The notes under the pieces are model-generated. The model saw only the letters and a program-made list of their open reading frames with translations, was not told the origin of the DNA and did no database searches. From the NCBI GenBank assembly GCA_934757245.1, contig CAKVLH010000002.1, positions 165,687-229,686 of the forward strand: a stretch of 64,000 nt of DNA, written 5' to 3'. This stretch comes from an uncultured Candidatus Melainabacteria bacterium. GTDB taxonomy: Bacteria > Cyanobacteriota > Vampirovibrionia > Gastranaerophilales > Gastranaerophilaceae. Both the position numbers and the translations under genes were made by a program. Position 1 is the first letter of the stretch, and every line of letters begins with the position of its first letter. Shown in pieces: positions 53,222-63,675 of the stretch.

Positions 53222-53479
53222 TTAAACATCTCTAGTTAGCAAAGTAACTTCAACGCCTAAAACATTAGCGATATCAATCACTTTAAGGATTGTAGGGTTG
53301 ATTTTACCAGTCTCAATTAAACTTATAGAGTTTCTTGAGATATTTGTAAGTTCTGCTAATTTTTCTTGAGAGATATCACGTCTTAGACGTTCACTCTTGA
53401 TGTTAATTCCTAAGTTTCTTAATCTATTTTTATCTTCCATAACAATATTATTTTCTGCCATGCCCGAAAAATTTTCCAT
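53222..53479 (-). CDS. XRE-family transcriptional regulator
   Basis: 85-aa protein that is essentially one helix-turn-helix: ERLRRDISQEKLAELTNISRNSISLIETG at about 31-59. There is no effector domain. Starts at 53461 and 53440 are also possible, as none has a good Shine-Dalgarno. Target unknown; no toxin neighbour is present. Confidence 0.8.
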   Translation of the reverse strand: MENFSGMAENNIVMEDKNRLRNLGINIKSERLRRDISQEKLAELTNISRNSISLIETGKINPTILKVIDIANVLGVEVTLLTRDV

Positions 53480-53520
53480 AAGCTATATTAGTTTTATAAC
53501 TATCATCTTTTCCAATTTTA

Positions 53521-53591
53521 AAAAGATTTGCTCTTAATTCGCAAGAGCAAATCTTTTACTATATAAAAGGGCAAACTTAGAGTTGCCCTTT
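53521..53591. terminator. Two consecutive hairpin terminators
   Basis: 15-bp AAAAGATTTGCTCTT with complement (53521-53535/53543-53557) and AAAGGGCAA/TTGCCCTTT (53566-53574/53583-53591). Both are A/T flanked and may act on either strand, probably ending transcripts from the LuxR-like gene. Confidence 0.75.
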
Positions 53592-53758
53592 ACTGCATTT
53601 AACCTCAAGAAGGGTCTCGCCTCCTGTAAACGTGCATAAGCATGTGGGTTATAGCAGTCAATTTTGTATACTTTAAATATACAAAATTACTGCATATATT
53701 ACATTAGACGTTTTGCTTAATTATTATGGAAGAAAGCTAGACTAAGTAACTAGATAAT
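53592..53758 (-). other. Structured region between LuxR-like gene and terminators
   Basis: ATTTTGTATA/TATACAAAAT (10-bp perfect stem) extends by GCAGT/ACTGC. On the minus strand it is followed by AGGAGG and TTG opening a 24-codon frame. Small RNA, leader peptide or 3' UTR cannot be told apart. Confidence 0.35.
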
Positions 53759-53992
53759 TTATGGCAGTAAGTTGTCTAAATCACCAATCTTATTTACCAT
53801 TGCATAAATTACAGCTTGTACCTTATTGTGCACCCCAAATTTTCGATAAATGCTCTCCAGATGAGCTTTAATTGTATGACTTGTTACTGACATAATTTTT
53901 GCCATGCTCCGATTGCTATGCCCTCTAAGAAGTAAATTCAGCACCTGCTCTTCTCTAATCGTTAAGTTTTTATATAAAATATCTTCATTCAT
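53759..53992 (-). CDS. Small LuxR/GerE-type DNA-binding protein
   Basis: 77 aa, just the LuxR-family DNA-binding domain: LTIREEQVLNLLLRGHSNRSMAKIM, then SHTIKAHLESIYRKFGV. There is no receiver or autoinducer domain, so it is a stand-alone regulator or a partner of a separate sensor. Transcribed divergently from ispF. Confidence 0.88.
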   Translation of the reverse strand: MNEDILYKNLTIREEQVLNLLLRGHSNRSMAKIMSVTSHTIKAHLESIYRKFGVHNKVQAVIYAMVNKIGDLDNLLP

Positions 53993-54150
53993 ATTCTAAT
54001 AATAATACTTTTCAAAAATTCTGCTTTCATATATTTTCCGAAATCCAAAATCTTAACAATTTGTTACAAGATATGTAGGTACTTTAAGTTATATTTTTCT
54101 CCAAATATGGTATTATAAAATTTGTATAGGATGTATTTTGAGAGGACATT

Positions 54151-54648
54151 ATGGCAGAACAAAAATTTCGAATAGGAATAGGTTATGATATTCATAAGTT
54201 GGTTGAAGGTCGCGACTTGATAATAGGTGGTATAAAAATTCCTTATGAAAAAGGGCTATTGGGACACTCAGACGCTGATGTTCTCATTCATGCAATTATT
54301 GACGCACTATTAGGTGCTCTTGCAATGGATGATATAGGAACGCTTTTTCCGGACACTGATGATAGATTTAAAAACGCAAATAGTGTTGAGCTGTTGAAAA
54401 AAGTTTATGAAATGGTGCAAGCACAGGGGTATTGGATAAGTAATCTTGATACAAATATTATTGCGCAAGCACCAAAAATGATGCCGTATATTCCTAATAT
54501 GAAGCAAGTTTTAGGGCAAGTTTTAGCATTAGATGACTCGGATATTTCTATAAAAGCCAAAACAAAAGAAAATTTAGACGCAGTTGGTGAAAAATTGGCT
54601 ATCGAGTCGCAGGCTGTTGTAATGCTTGAAAAAATAGACGAGGATTAA
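54151..54648 (+). CDS. ispF: 2-C-methyl-D-erythritol 2,4-cyclodiphosphate synthase
   Basis: MEP-pathway enzyme of isoprenoid synthesis. D13 and H15 (GYDIHKL) and H47 bind the metal; GHSDADVLIHAIIDALLG is diagnostic, as is the C-terminal KAKTKENLDAVG. 165 aa. GAGAGGA precedes the ATG. It stands apart from ispD. Confidence 0.97.
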   Translation: MAEQKFRIGIGYDIHKLVEGRDLIIGGIKIPYEKGLLGHSDADVLIHAIIDALLGALAMDDIGTLFPDTDDRFKNANSVELLKKVYEMVQAQGYWISNLDTNIIAQAPKMMPYIPNMKQVLGQVLALDDSDISIKAKTKENLDAVGEKLAIESQAVVMLEKIDED

Positions 54649-54663
54649 AATTATTTTGTAATA

Positions 54664-54700
54664 TTAAATGGCGGTTTTCATTCTGAAAACCGCCATTTAA
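54664..54700. terminator. Bidirectional terminator between ispF and the parvulin gene
   Basis: 16-bp arms TTAAATGGCGGTTTTC and complement around ATTCT. Confidence 0.9.
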
Positions 54701-54726
54701 TTATTTAATGATATTTCAATATTAAA

Positions 54727-55836
54727 TTACTTCGCTTCTTTTTCTTTTTTTTCTTGAGGAACAACCGGTTTAATTACTCTTTTTGGGTTATAAGATTCGT
54801 TCAAGTATTCAATCTTAGCGTTTTTCATTAAACCATCAGTAAGTTTTTTAAGAACTTCAATTTGTTTTTGAGTTTCTAGATAGAACTTAATTTCGTCCTT
54901 AACTTTTACATAAGGAGTTGTACCTGCTTCCATTCTGTCTGTAACTTTGATGATATGGTAACCGTAAGGTGATTGTACCAAGTTTTCGCTTATTGTATTA
55001 GGTTTCATTGAAAATGCTGCTTTAGAAAATTCAGGAACCATTGCTTCTTTTGTAAAGAAACCTAATTCGCCACCACGTTCAGCGCTTGTTTTGTCATCAG
55101 AATTCTTTTCTGCGATTTTTGCGAAATCATCCGGATTTTGTTTAACTTGTGCTAAAACAGATTCTGCTTTAATTTTTGCTTGAGCAGTTTGTTCTTCGAC
55201 TTTTTTATTCAAGTCTGTAGGATTAATATTTGGATTTTTAGTCTTGATTTGTTGGATTAATTCAATAGTGTTTGCTGAAATCAAAATATGTGAAGCTCTA
55301 ACTTGTTCGCCATGTGTAAATTCTGATTTATGTGTATCATAGTATTTTTTTGCATCAGCGTCAGAAACATTGATTTTTTCAATCGAATTTACTAATTTTT
55401 TAATTTTGATTTGAGTTTTCAAATCTTCTGTAAATTGGTCATTAGAAATGCCTCTTTGTTTCAAAAGTTTATTAAGTTCTTCTTTAGAACCAACTTTATC
55501 AATAATTGTTTTTAATTCGTTCTGTATATCATCTTGGGTTGCAGTGATTCCGCGTTTCGCGATTTCTTCGTCCAATAATGACTTAACAATAAGTTCGTTT
55601 ACAATTTTATCCTTAAAAATTCCAAACATTGGATTTTCATCAGATTTAACTAAATTCTTAGAACCGCCGAATGCTTTTAAGAAAGATTTGTCTACGCTGG
55701 CATCAAACGCTTTGTCGAATTCCGCTTGTGTAATGACAGTATTATTTACTTTAACAATTCCTTCTGATTTGTTTAGAAGTGTGCAACCGGAAAATAATAT
55801 AGCTGATAAAGCTAAACACGTTAATAATTTTTTCAT
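54727..55836 (-). CDS. Parvulin-type peptidyl-prolyl isomerase lipoprotein (PrsA/SurA-like)
   Basis: 369 aa. A lipobox LFSGC (lipidated C18) anchors it. The N-terminal SurA-like helices include VVNTVITQAEFDKAF-type sequence, and the parvulin domain spans about 175-300 with RASHILISAN, GGELGFFTKEAMVPEF and SPYGYHIIKVTDR. Periplasmic folding helper for exported proteins such as the exoproteins here. Basic tail ends in KEKEAK. Confidence 0.88.
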   Translation of the reverse strand: MKKLLTCLALSAILFSGCTLLNKSEGIVKVNNTVITQAEFDKAFDASVDKSFLKAFGGSKNLVKSDENPMFGIFKDKIVNELIVKSLLDEEIAKRGITATQDDIQNELKTIIDKVGSKEELNKLLKQRGISNDQFTEDLKTQIKIKKLVNSIEKINVSDADAKKYYDTHKSEFTHGEQVRASHILISANTIELIQQIKTKNPNINPTDLNKKVEEQTAQAKIKAESVLAQVKQNPDDFAKIAEKNSDDKTSAERGGELGFFTKEAMVPEFSKAAFSMKPNTISENLVQSPYGYHIIKVTDRMEAGTTPYVKVKDEIKFYLETQKQIEVLKKLTDGLMKNAKIEYLNESYNPKRVIKPVVPQEKKEKEAK

Positions 55837-55995
55837 TCAAATACTCCTTATATAAACGAAATCTCTTTTCATAATAAAACAAATTACATAGAATGTTAAA
55901 TATTGTTTACTATTCTTAATATTACTTAAATTTTTTTATAAAAGTAGCAATTTTATGTTTTTACATGTTTTTGTGAAGAAAAAAGGAGAAATAAA

Positions 55996-56475
55996 ATGAC
56001 AACGATTAATCCGATTTCAGTAAATCAGCCTCAGGCTATTACAAACTTTAAAGGCGGAGAAAAAGTAGAAACCGAAGGGAATGCTGTAGAGCAAATGCCA
56101 GATGCAAAAAGTGCATTGACTTCTCAAGATGAAGTAGTAGGACGTTCTCAAGTAAATTTTAAAGGTGTAACATCTTTAAGCGCAAAAGAATTGAATAAAA
56201 TTGCAAAAGAAGTTGCAATAAATAAATTGACTCCGGAAGAAGTCAAAATCGGTAAGCAGGCATTAGTAGATACAATGAATGATTATAATTGCAAAACAGT
56301 ATCGCAATTGACGAATCTTATAAAAAAGAGCATTGATGAATCCAATAGCGGAATAGGTGATGGGGCATTGCATCAAGATATTATGGCATGTTTTAATGGA
56401 CATATAAAAAATATTAATCCTGAAGCTAATGTATTTAAAATTTCAAGTATTATTGATGGTTATATCGCAACGTAG
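55996..56475 (+). CDS. Protein with two FKG motifs, function unknown
   Basis: 159 aa with no signal peptide. ITNFKGGEKVETEGN (about 15-29) and SQVNFKGVTSLSAKEL (about 51-66) carry the F[KR]G motif of the 52375 protein, and KVETE matches its repeat. The C-terminal 90 residues are helical and not recognised. AAAAGGAGA precedes the ATG. Monocistronic. Confidence 0.6.
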   Translation: MTTINPISVNQPQAITNFKGGEKVETEGNAVEQMPDAKSALTSQDEVVGRSQVNFKGVTSLSAKELNKIAKEVAINKLTPEEVKIGKQALVDTMNDYNCKTVSQLTNLIKKSIDESNSGIGDGALHQDIMACFNGHIKNINPEANVFKISSIIDGYIAT

Positions 56476-56517
56476 CAAATTTAAATAGTCTATAAAAATG
56501 CTGGAATATTTTTTATT

Positions 56518-56554
56518 AAAAAGACGGTTGAAATAAATTCAATCGCCTTTTTAG
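56518..56554 (+). terminator. Terminator of the FKG protein gene
   Basis: AAG(A)CGGTTGAA pairs with TTCAATCG(C)CTT, followed by TTT. Confidence 0.75.
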
Positions 56555-56685
56555 ATTATGACAGATTTTAACAAACTTAACAAAAGGTGTAACCTACTTG
56601 TACTGAAAACATGTTCATGCCACAATATGATTAACTGGGAAACAGTATAAATAGTAGTAGTAGAAATATAAAGGAAACTAAGACA

Positions 56686-58773
56686 ATGGCTAGAAAAACT
56701 CCATTAGAAAAAATCAGAAATATTGGTATTGCTGCTCACATCGACGCAGGTAAAACCACTACAACTGAACGTATCTTGTTCTACACAGGTAAAACTCACA
56801 AAATCGGTGAAACACACGACGGTGCTGCTGTAACTGACTTTATGGAACAAGAAAAAGAAAGAGGTATTACAATCCAATCTGCAGCTGTTACAGCTTCTTG
56901 GAAAGGACACCAAATCAACATTATCGACACACCGGGCCACGTTGACTTCACAATTGAAGTAGAACGTTCTCTTCGTGTATTAGACGGTGTTGTTGCTGTA
57001 TTCTGTGCAGTTGGTGGTGTTCAATCACAATCTGAAACAGTTTGGAGACAAGCTAACAGATACGAAGTTCCAAGAATGGTTTTCGTAAACAAAATGGATA
57101 GAACAGGTGCTGATTTCTACAGAGTTGTAGACCAAATCAAAAACAGATTAGGTGCTAATGCAGTTCCTCTTCAATTACCTATCGGTGCAGAAGACAAATT
57201 CACAGGTCTTATCGATTTGATGACTATGAAAGCTGAAATCTACACTAACGATTTAGGTACAGATATCAGAGAAGAAGATATCCCTGCTGATATGGCTGAA
57301 AAAGCTAAAGAATACCACGATGCAATGGTAGAAGCTATCGCATCTGAAGACGATGCTTTAATGGAAAAATTCTTCGAAGATCCAGATTCAATTACAATTG
57401 ATGAATTAAAGGCTGCATTAAGAAAAGCAGTTTGCGATAACAAAATCGTTCCTGTAACTTGCGGTACAGCATTCAAAAACAAAGGTGTTCAATTGTTATT
57501 AAACGCTGTTGTTGATTATATGCCATCACCAGTTGATGTTAAAGCTATTGAAGGTGAATTAGAAGACGGTACAAAAACTGAAAGACATTCTTCTGACTCA
57601 GAACCATTCTCAGCTTTGTCATTCAAGGTTATGACAGACCCATTCGTAGGTCGTTTAACATTCTTGAGAGTTTACTCTGGTGTTATTACAGCTGGTTCTT
57701 ACGTTCTTAACTCAACTAACGGTAAGAAAGAACGTATTTCAAGATTAGTTCGTATGTACGCTGACCAAAGAATCGAAGAAAACGAAGTTTACGCTGGTGA
57801 TATTTGCGCAGCAGTTGGTTTGAAAGATACTACAACAGGTGATACATTGTGTGATGAAAAAGCTCCAATCATCTTGGAAAGAATGACTTTCCCAGAACCT
57901 GTAATTTCTGTAGCTATTGAGCCAAAAACAAAAGCTGACCAAGATAAAATGGGTATTGCTCTTCAAAAACTTGCTGAAGAAGATCCATCATTCAGAGTTA
58001 AATCTGATACAGAAACAGGCCAAACAATTATTTCAGGTATGGGTGAACTTCACTTGGATATCATTGTTGACCGTATGTTGAGAGAATTCAAAGTAGAAGC
58101 TAACATTGGTAAACCTCAAGTTGCTTACAGAGAAACAATCAGAGGAACAGCTGATCAAGATTCTAAATTTGCTCGTCAATCAGGTGGTAAAGGTCAATAC
58201 GGTCATGTTAAAATCAGAATTTCTCCAGCTGAAGAAAATGCCGGTTTTGTATTCGAAAACAAAATCGTTGGTGGTGCTATTCCTAAGGAATACATCGAAC
58301 CTGCAAGAAAAGGTATGGAAGAAGCTCTTGAAGGCGGTATCTTAGCTGGATTCCCTATGATTGACGTTAAAGTTGAACTTTACGATGGTTCTTACCACGA
58401 AGTTGACTCTTCTGAAATGGCATTTAAAATTGCTGGTTCTATGGCAATCAAAGAAGGTACTAGAAAAGCTCAACCTTGCATTCTTGAACCAATGATGAAA
58501 GTTGAAATCGAAATTCCAGACGAATTCACAGGTACAATCATCGGTGATATTTCAAGAAGACGTGGTCGTGTTGAAGGTCAAGAACCTCAAGGTAACACAG
58601 GTAACGTAATCGTTAGAGCATTAGTTCCATTGGCTAATATGTTCGGTTACGCAACTGACTTGAGATCTAACACTCAAGGTCGTGGTACATTCTCTATGGA
58701 ATTCCACAACTACGAACAAGTACCTGCTAACATCGAAAAAGAAATTATCGAAAAATCAGGCGCTTCTAAGTAG
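56686..58773 (+). CDS. fusA: Elongation factor G
   Basis: Translocation GTPase; with ribosome recycling factor it also splits ribosomes. AHIDAGKT (17-24), [12 protein letters not shown] and the GQYGHVKI segment of domain IV are conserved. 695 aa. Its codon use is that of highly expressed genes. It is separate from rpsL-rpsG-tuf. AAAGGAAA precedes the ATG. Confidence 0.98.
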   Translation: MARKTPLEKIRNIGIAAHIDAGKTTTTERILFYTGKTHKIGETHDGAAVTDFMEQEKERGITIQSAAVTASWKGHQINIIDTPGHVDFTIEVERSLRVLDGVVAVFCAVGGVQSQSETVWRQANRYEVPRMVFVNKMDRTGADFYRVVDQIKNRLGANAVPLQLPIGAEDKFTGLIDLMTMKAEIYTNDLGTDIREEDIPADMAEKAKEYHDAMVEAIASEDDALMEKFFEDPDSITIDELKAALRKAVCDNKIVPVTCGTAFKNKGVQLLLNAVVDYMPSPVDVKAIEGELEDGTKTERHSSDSEPFSALSFKVMTDPFVGRLTFLRVYSGVITAGSYVLNSTNGKKERISRLVRMYADQRIEENEVYAGDICAAVGLKDTTTGDTLCDEKAPIILERMTFPEPVISVAIEPKTKADQDKMGIALQKLAEEDPSFRVKSDTETGQTIISGMGELHLDIIVDRMLREFKVEANIGKPQVAYRETIRGTADQDSKFARQSGGKGQYGHVKIRISPAEENAGFVFENKIVGGAIPKEYIEPARKGMEEALEGGILAGFPMIDVKVELYDGSYHEVDSSEMAFKIAGSMAIKEGTRKAQPCILEPMMKVEIEIPDEFTGTIIGDISRRRGRVEGQEPQGNTGNVIVRALVPLANMFGYATDLRSNTQGRGTFSMEFHNYEQVPANIEKEIIEKSGASK

Positions 58774-58802
58774 AGCTTAGAGTAAAGAGATTATAAAAAT
58801 TT

Positions 58803-58830
58803 AAAGAGCGTCAAATTGGCGCTCTTTATT
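58803..58830 (+). terminator. fusA terminator
   Basis: AAAGAGCG/CGCTCTTT with a 9-nt loop, followed by ATTTTAT. Confidence 0.85.
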
Positions 58831-58842
58831 TTATCTATAAAA

Positions 58843-58873
58843 CATTGGCGCATCGCGAAGCGATGCGCCAATG
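58843..58873. terminator. Long perfect hairpin between fusA and the AsmA-like gene
   Basis: 14-bp arms CATTGGCGCATCGC and complement, GAA loop, followed on either strand by T-rich sequence. It probably stops the AsmA-like transcript on the minus strand. Confidence 0.85.
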
Positions 58874-58891
58874 TTTTAATTCCTTTCGGAA

Positions 58892-61800
58892 TTATTTTTT
58901 ATCTTTTTTGTCAAACAAGTGTCTAACTTTGTATTTTAGAGTTTGTTTTTCGGCTTCAAGAGCTTCGTGTTCTTGAACGGCTTGTTCAATTGTTTCAGCC
59001 TCACTGCCTTCAATAGGTTCAGGAATTGAGTTTACATAATCAACTGCATCCTGATATTGAGTTTCGGTTGCAAGCCATTTAAACGATTTAATAAGTGTTA
59101 ATGGTTTTGTAGCATCACCTCTAACTACAAGTTGGAATTTTGTAGCCGAATTATCCACATACTTATTAGAGAAGCTTGGAATAATTGCCATTTCATCTTC
59201 AGGAACCATTTCGCAGAAGATAGAGAATGCTTTTGCAGTTACAACATTCAAGCTAGCTGCACTATTAATTAAGTTAGCAGGATTGATTGCACCTATTGGG
59301 CCAAGCAAATTTGAAACAAGTGATGCCATTCTTGCACGAACTTTCATATCAGCGTAGTTTCTCAAAATATCGAAATCGCCAAAAATATGCAAGCTTAAAA
59401 TATTACCTAATGATGTAATTGGCTCAATATGACAAATACCGTTACTAAAGCTTAAATTACCACTCAAATCAGAGAAGTGAGTTGTGTCAATTGTCGTAAG
59501 TCCGCTAATTACGCCCCCCAAAGCTGTTTGGAAGAACTGAGATTCGCGGATGTTTTCTGCAATAATCAAGTTTTCCAATTTGCCGAATGGGCCAAATTGA
59601 CCGTTTTTAACTGTGAAATTAACTTTACCTTTCAAGCTTTTCATTTGTTCTTCATAAGTTGCACCTTTTAAAGATAAATCTGTGCTGAAATTTGCAGTAC
59701 CTGAAAGTGTGTCTTTCATGTTTGCGCCGTCTAAAAGCGCTTGTTCAACATCAACACCCTGACCGTTTATGCGAATGTTCAAAAGGGTTGTAAGCAAGTT
59801 CATTGAAATATTACCATTTACGTGGCCTTTAAATACGTTTGTTCTCAAGTTTCTCAAGTAGAAAATATTTCTTGCTAAAGAAATTCTACCTGTTGTGTTT
59901 CTTACATCAATGTTGCCTGTAATTATTCTTGCAAAATTGATTGAGCCGTTTCTAATAACTACAGGAATATCAGCGCTTGCGCTAGAAGCTGATGAAGCTG
60001 AACCGCTATTTTGTGGAACGTATTTCATAGCCTTATCGCTAACGTTCATCAATTTATCAACATTCATGTATCTTGAATTAACGTCAAGGTTAAGAATATT
60101 CAAAATGTTTGAAGGAAGCAGACTAACTGTTCCATTTGCTTGAATATCAGAGCCGTTTAGAAGTAAATCTTGTATGTTAAAAATTGCTTCTTGTCCTTTG
60201 AATTTTAATTCAGCATTCCTTAGAGTTAATAACAATTCAGGAATTGAAAGATTTGTTACAGTAAATCCGCCTCTTAATCTTGGGTTTGATGTTTCACCGA
60301 ACACAAATGCTCTACCTTTAACATCAAAATTAGATTGAGGGAATACGTGAATTTTACCGTTTAAAGCTTTTGGCATAGTGATTTTTAGAAGATTTATTCT
60401 ATCTCCTGCAATCGTACCGTCTACGCCTAAAACTTCATTCAAGTGGACAACTTCGTTACCTTCTTCATCAACAGTTACACTTCTTGTAAACAAACCGGTT
60501 TTCTTGATTTTAATTCTGTTAGGTTTAAAATCAACAACAGTTTGCAATGAAGTATTTGCACCATTAACGTTTGAAAAATCCACAGGTGTAATAAAGTTTG
60601 TTTTGTCAGCTAAAGCTTGAGCAAAAAGAGTTTGTTTGTGTTTATTACCGTCAAAATTTACTTTTACAGGAATTGTACCGTTTGAGTGAATATATGGTTT
60701 GAATTCGCGTCCGATAAGTTTAATTAAATCATCAGTATAAATGTTACCATAAGTCGTAAAGCTCAATGATTTTAATTTATTATAATCAATTACACTACCT
60801 GCATAGTTCAATGTTGATTTGTCATTGAACAAAATTTTATTGTCGCCGATAGTTATATTATTATCTGCCAATTCCAAGTCAAATTTCGGAACAGCAATTC
60901 TTGATTTTGTTTGAAGAAGTGATAGAGCAAAATTACTGTTGTTAACTTTTCCGGCTAGAGCCTTGTTTTGCAAGAAAAATTCACCATTCAAGTTGTTATT
61001 TGTAACAACCATGTTTTTGTCTGAAATATTTAAGTTCGCAAGAGCGAATTTAACGCCGGCAACAGCTTTCTTTAATTCACCTTTCAGACCTAAATCGAAA
61101 GACGCATCGCCTGATTTAAAGTTGTATGTGCTTCTGATTTCTTTTGGCGCGAATGCGTTGAATAGAATAGGCAAAGGTATTTTCTTTGCGCTTATATTGA
61201 TATCAGCAACAGATTTTTTGTCTATTTTACCGTCAATTGTAATCGGTTGGTTACCGACGAAAAGACTTGAATTTCTTATATCAAGTATATTATTATCAAG
61301 TTTAATGTTCACATTAGCCTTAGAAATTACGTTACCAATATTTCTAACGCTTAAACCGCCGTCTTTAACTAAAATTGAACCAGATGAAGTTAATTTTTTA
61401 AAGTTGGTTTTGATGTAGCAATCAGTTTGCAATGCACCAGTAGCTTTAACTTGAGCCAATTCATTATAAATATGTAATGAATCCATAAACGCTTTTGATA
61501 AAATAATCAAGTCATTAAACTTAATATCTGCAGTTTTGATACTCATATCCATTTTAGGATGATGACTGTAGTTTAATTTACCCAAAAGCTGGATGTTTTG
61601 ATTTTGCGTAGTATAGATATTTGTATCTATATCTATGTTTGAGCCAAAACTCTTTGCTCTCAAGTAACTTTCAGGTAATTTAAGGTTCCCGACTTTTAAA
61701 CTAATATTATTAATATCAAAATGACCATAAGAAGTTAAATTGTCGCTATGATTTCTTATGCGCAATTTTGTATCAAGATTTGCTTTCAAATCGTAATTTC

Positions 61801-62584
61801 TGTACATTGTTACAGGGTTTACGAATGGAATTTCAATTCTTTCAGCAGGATCATCTTCTGAATCAAGAGAAGGCTCAACCGGCGGTAAGAATGTGTTTAT
61901 ATCAATATTTGCGGTGATATTCTTGTTTTTATCGCTAAATAATTCTGCGTAAGTTTTAACCTTTGCACTTTTACCGTTAAAATAACCTAAAACTAGTTGT
62001 TCGCCTTTTAAATCCAAATAATGCTTAGATTTTAGGTCATTTACAAGAACTCGGTAGTTATTAAGCTTAACAGCAGGAACTTTTATTCTTATCCATGCAG
62101 GATTAAATTTAAAGCCTTCAGCTTCTGCTTGAACAGTTTGTCTGCCTTCTTCAAGTTTTTGTTCTTTTCCTGCATTTAACAAGTCTTCTACGAGTTTAAC
62201 AACTTTGAAGTTTTCGTTGTTTATGATTTCTAAGTTTACAAATGGTTTTTCAACTTCAAGGCAAGAAACTTTTACTGTTAACAACAAAAGACTTGGAAGT
62301 GAAATTCTTGTTTTAACTTTATCTGCTGAAAATAAAACAGAATTATCAGGGAGTTTAACTGATATGTTTTCAGCTTTTATACCGGCTCCGAGAAGTGGAG
62401 TAGTAACAATTTTAACGTTTTCAAAATTAACATTAAGTTTTGCTTGTTCTTTTGCTAGTTTTTGGATTTCCGGTGTGTACTGATTCAAATCAATTACATT
62501 TGGTAGTACAAAAAGAAATCCGGCATAGGCTAAAACAATTACCCCTAGAACAGTAAAGCCTAAGTATTTAAACAAATTTTTCAT
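58892..62584 (-). CDS. Large AsmA-like envelope protein
   Basis: 1230 aa with an N-terminal membrane anchor (about 8-28) and a long beta-rich periplasmic body. The pattern LNQYTPEIQKLAKEQAKLNVNFENV fits AsmA N termini. The C-terminal domain (about 900-1130) with LSGTANFSTDLSLKG, and FTVKNGQFGPFGKLENLI, is the AsmA_2-type module. ATG at 62584 is used because GGGGA is 7 nt upstream; an in-frame TTG is 6 bp earlier. It probably spans the periplasm and aids outer-membrane lipid transport, by analogy. A shorter relative is at 6206. Confidence 0.8.
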   Translation of the reverse strand: MKNLFKYLGFTVLGVIVLAYAGFLFVLPNVIDLNQYTPEIQKLAKEQAKLNVNFENVKIVTTPLLGAGIKAENISVKLPDNSVLFSADKVKTRISLPSLLLLTVKVSCLEVEKPFVNLEIINNENFKVVKLVEDLLNAGKEQKLEEGRQTVQAEAEGFKFNPAWIRIKVPAVKLNNYRVLVNDLKSKHYLDLKGEQLVLGYFNGKSAKVKTYAELFSDKNKNITANIDINTFLPPVEPSLDSEDDPAERIEIPFVNPVTMYRNYDLKANLDTKLRIRNHSDNLTSYGHFDINNISLKVGNLKLPESYLRAKSFGSNIDIDTNIYTTQNQNIQLLGKLNYSHHPKMDMSIKTADIKFNDLIILSKAFMDSLHIYNELAQVKATGALQTDCYIKTNFKKLTSSGSILVKDGGLSVRNIGNVISKANVNIKLDNNILDIRNSSLFVGNQPITIDGKIDKKSVADINISAKKIPLPILFNAFAPKEIRSTYNFKSGDASFDLGLKGELKKAVAGVKFALANLNISDKNMVVTNNNLNGEFFLQNKALAGKVNNSNFALSLLQTKSRIAVPKFDLELADNNITIGDNKILFNDKSTLNYAGSVIDYNKLKSLSFTTYGNIYTDDLIKLIGREFKPYIHSNGTIPVKVNFDGNKHKQTLFAQALADKTNFITPVDFSNVNGANTSLQTVVDFKPNRIKIKKTGLFTRSVTVDEEGNEVVHLNEVLGVDGTIAGDRINLLKITMPKALNGKIHVFPQSNFDVKGRAFVFGETSNPRLRGGFTVTNLSIPELLLTLRNAELKFKGQEAIFNIQDLLLNGSDIQANGTVSLLPSNILNILNLDVNSRYMNVDKLMNVSDKAMKYVPQNSGSASSASSASADIPVVIRNGSINFARIITGNIDVRNTTGRISLARNIFYLRNLRTNVFKGHVNGNISMNLLTTLLNIRINGQGVDVEQALLDGANMKDTLSGTANFSTDLSLKGATYEEQMKSLKGKVNFTVKNGQFGPFGKLENLIIAENIRESQFFQTALGGVISGLTTIDTTHFSDLSGNLSFSNGICHIEPITSLGNILSLHIFGDFDILRNYADMKVRARMASLVSNLLGPIGAINPANLINSAASLNVVTAKAFSIFCEMVPEDEMAIIPSFSNKYVDNSATKFQLVVRGDATKPLTLIKSFKWLATETQYQDAVDYVNSIPEPIEGSEAETIEQAVQEHEALEAEKQTLKYKVRHLFDKKDKK

Positions 62585-62720
62585 ACACAATTCCCCATTT
62601 TTCTACATCTTAATTATAGAAAAAAGGCACATGTGCGTCAAATTTCGAAATATTAATTTGAAGTTTTATTTTATTTGTCTTTATTGTATAATCACCGTAT
62701 ACTTTTATTAGGAGAATAGC

Positions 62721-63662
62721 ATGAAAGTAAGCGTAAAAGTTCCGGCAACTTCAGCAAATATAGGTCCGGGATTCGATTGTTTAGGGTTAGCACTACCGAT
62801 TTACAATACCGTAACTATAGAAGAAACAGTGCTTCCGGGAACAGGTATAGAAATTAATATGATGGCAGAAGGCGACGAAAGCATTGATGAGATGATTTTC
62901 GACGATATTCCTCGTGATGAAAATAATATTGTTTATAAAGCAGTTGAAATGCTTTATAACTCAATTGGTCAAGAACCTTCTGAATTAAAGATTAATATTC
63001 AATCTCAAATCCCTATTACACGTGGTTTGGGAAGCTCAGCAGCAGTTATTGTTGGTGGTTTAATCGCTGCAAACAAATTGTTAGGCTCTCCTGCTGACGA
63101 AACAGCTTTGTTATCAATTGCTACAGAAGTAGAAGGACATCCTGATAATGTTGCACCGGCAATTTTAGGCGGATTTGTATTAGCCTCTCAAGAAGATGAC
63201 GGTTCTATTACATACAGAAAACTTAATTGGCCTTCTGAGTGGGATATTACTGTTTGTGTTCCAGATTTCGAACTTTCAACAAATATTGCACGTTCTGTAT
63301 TGCCGGAAAATGTACCTATGCAAGATGCAATTTATAACGCAAAACATTTAGCAATGTTAATTGAAGCAGTCAACACAAAAGACGAAAAACTTATGAAAGT
63401 TGCGCTTCACGATAAATTGCACCAACCATATAGAGAAAAATTAGTTCCGGGCATGAAAGAAATTATGGAAGCATTTAAGCACGAAGACGGTGTCTTGGGT
63501 TGTGTTCTTTCTGGTGCAGGCCCTACAATCTTGATAATTTCTCATAAGTATGATTTAGACAAAATTAAATCAACAGTAAAAGATATTTGGGAACCACAAA
63601 GCGTTAAGGTAGATATCAGAACGTTGAAGGTTGAGCCAAACGGTGCGGAAATTTTAGATTAA
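62721..63662 (+). CDS. thrB: Homoserine kinase
   Basis: Phosphorylates homoserine for threonine synthesis. GHMP-kinase signatures: VPATSANIGPGFDCLGLAL, the ATP loop PITRGLGSSAA and VLSGAGPTILI. 313 aa is normal. TTAGGAG precedes the ATG. thrC and hom are not adjacent. Confidence 0.96.
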   Translation: MKVSVKVPATSANIGPGFDCLGLALPIYNTVTIEETVLPGTGIEINMMAEGDESIDEMIFDDIPRDENNIVYKAVEMLYNSIGQEPSELKINIQSQIPITRGLGSSAAVIVGGLIAANKLLGSPADETALLSIATEVEGHPDNVAPAILGGFVLASQEDDGSITYRKLNWPSEWDITVCVPDFELSTNIARSVLPENVPMQDAIYNAKHLAMLIEAVNTKDEKLMKVALHDKLHQPYREKLVPGMKEIMEAFKHEDGVLGCVLSGAGPTILIISHKYDLDKIKSTVKDIWEPQSVKVDIRTLKVEPNGAEILD

Positions 63663-63675
63663 TTTTAAAATATGA

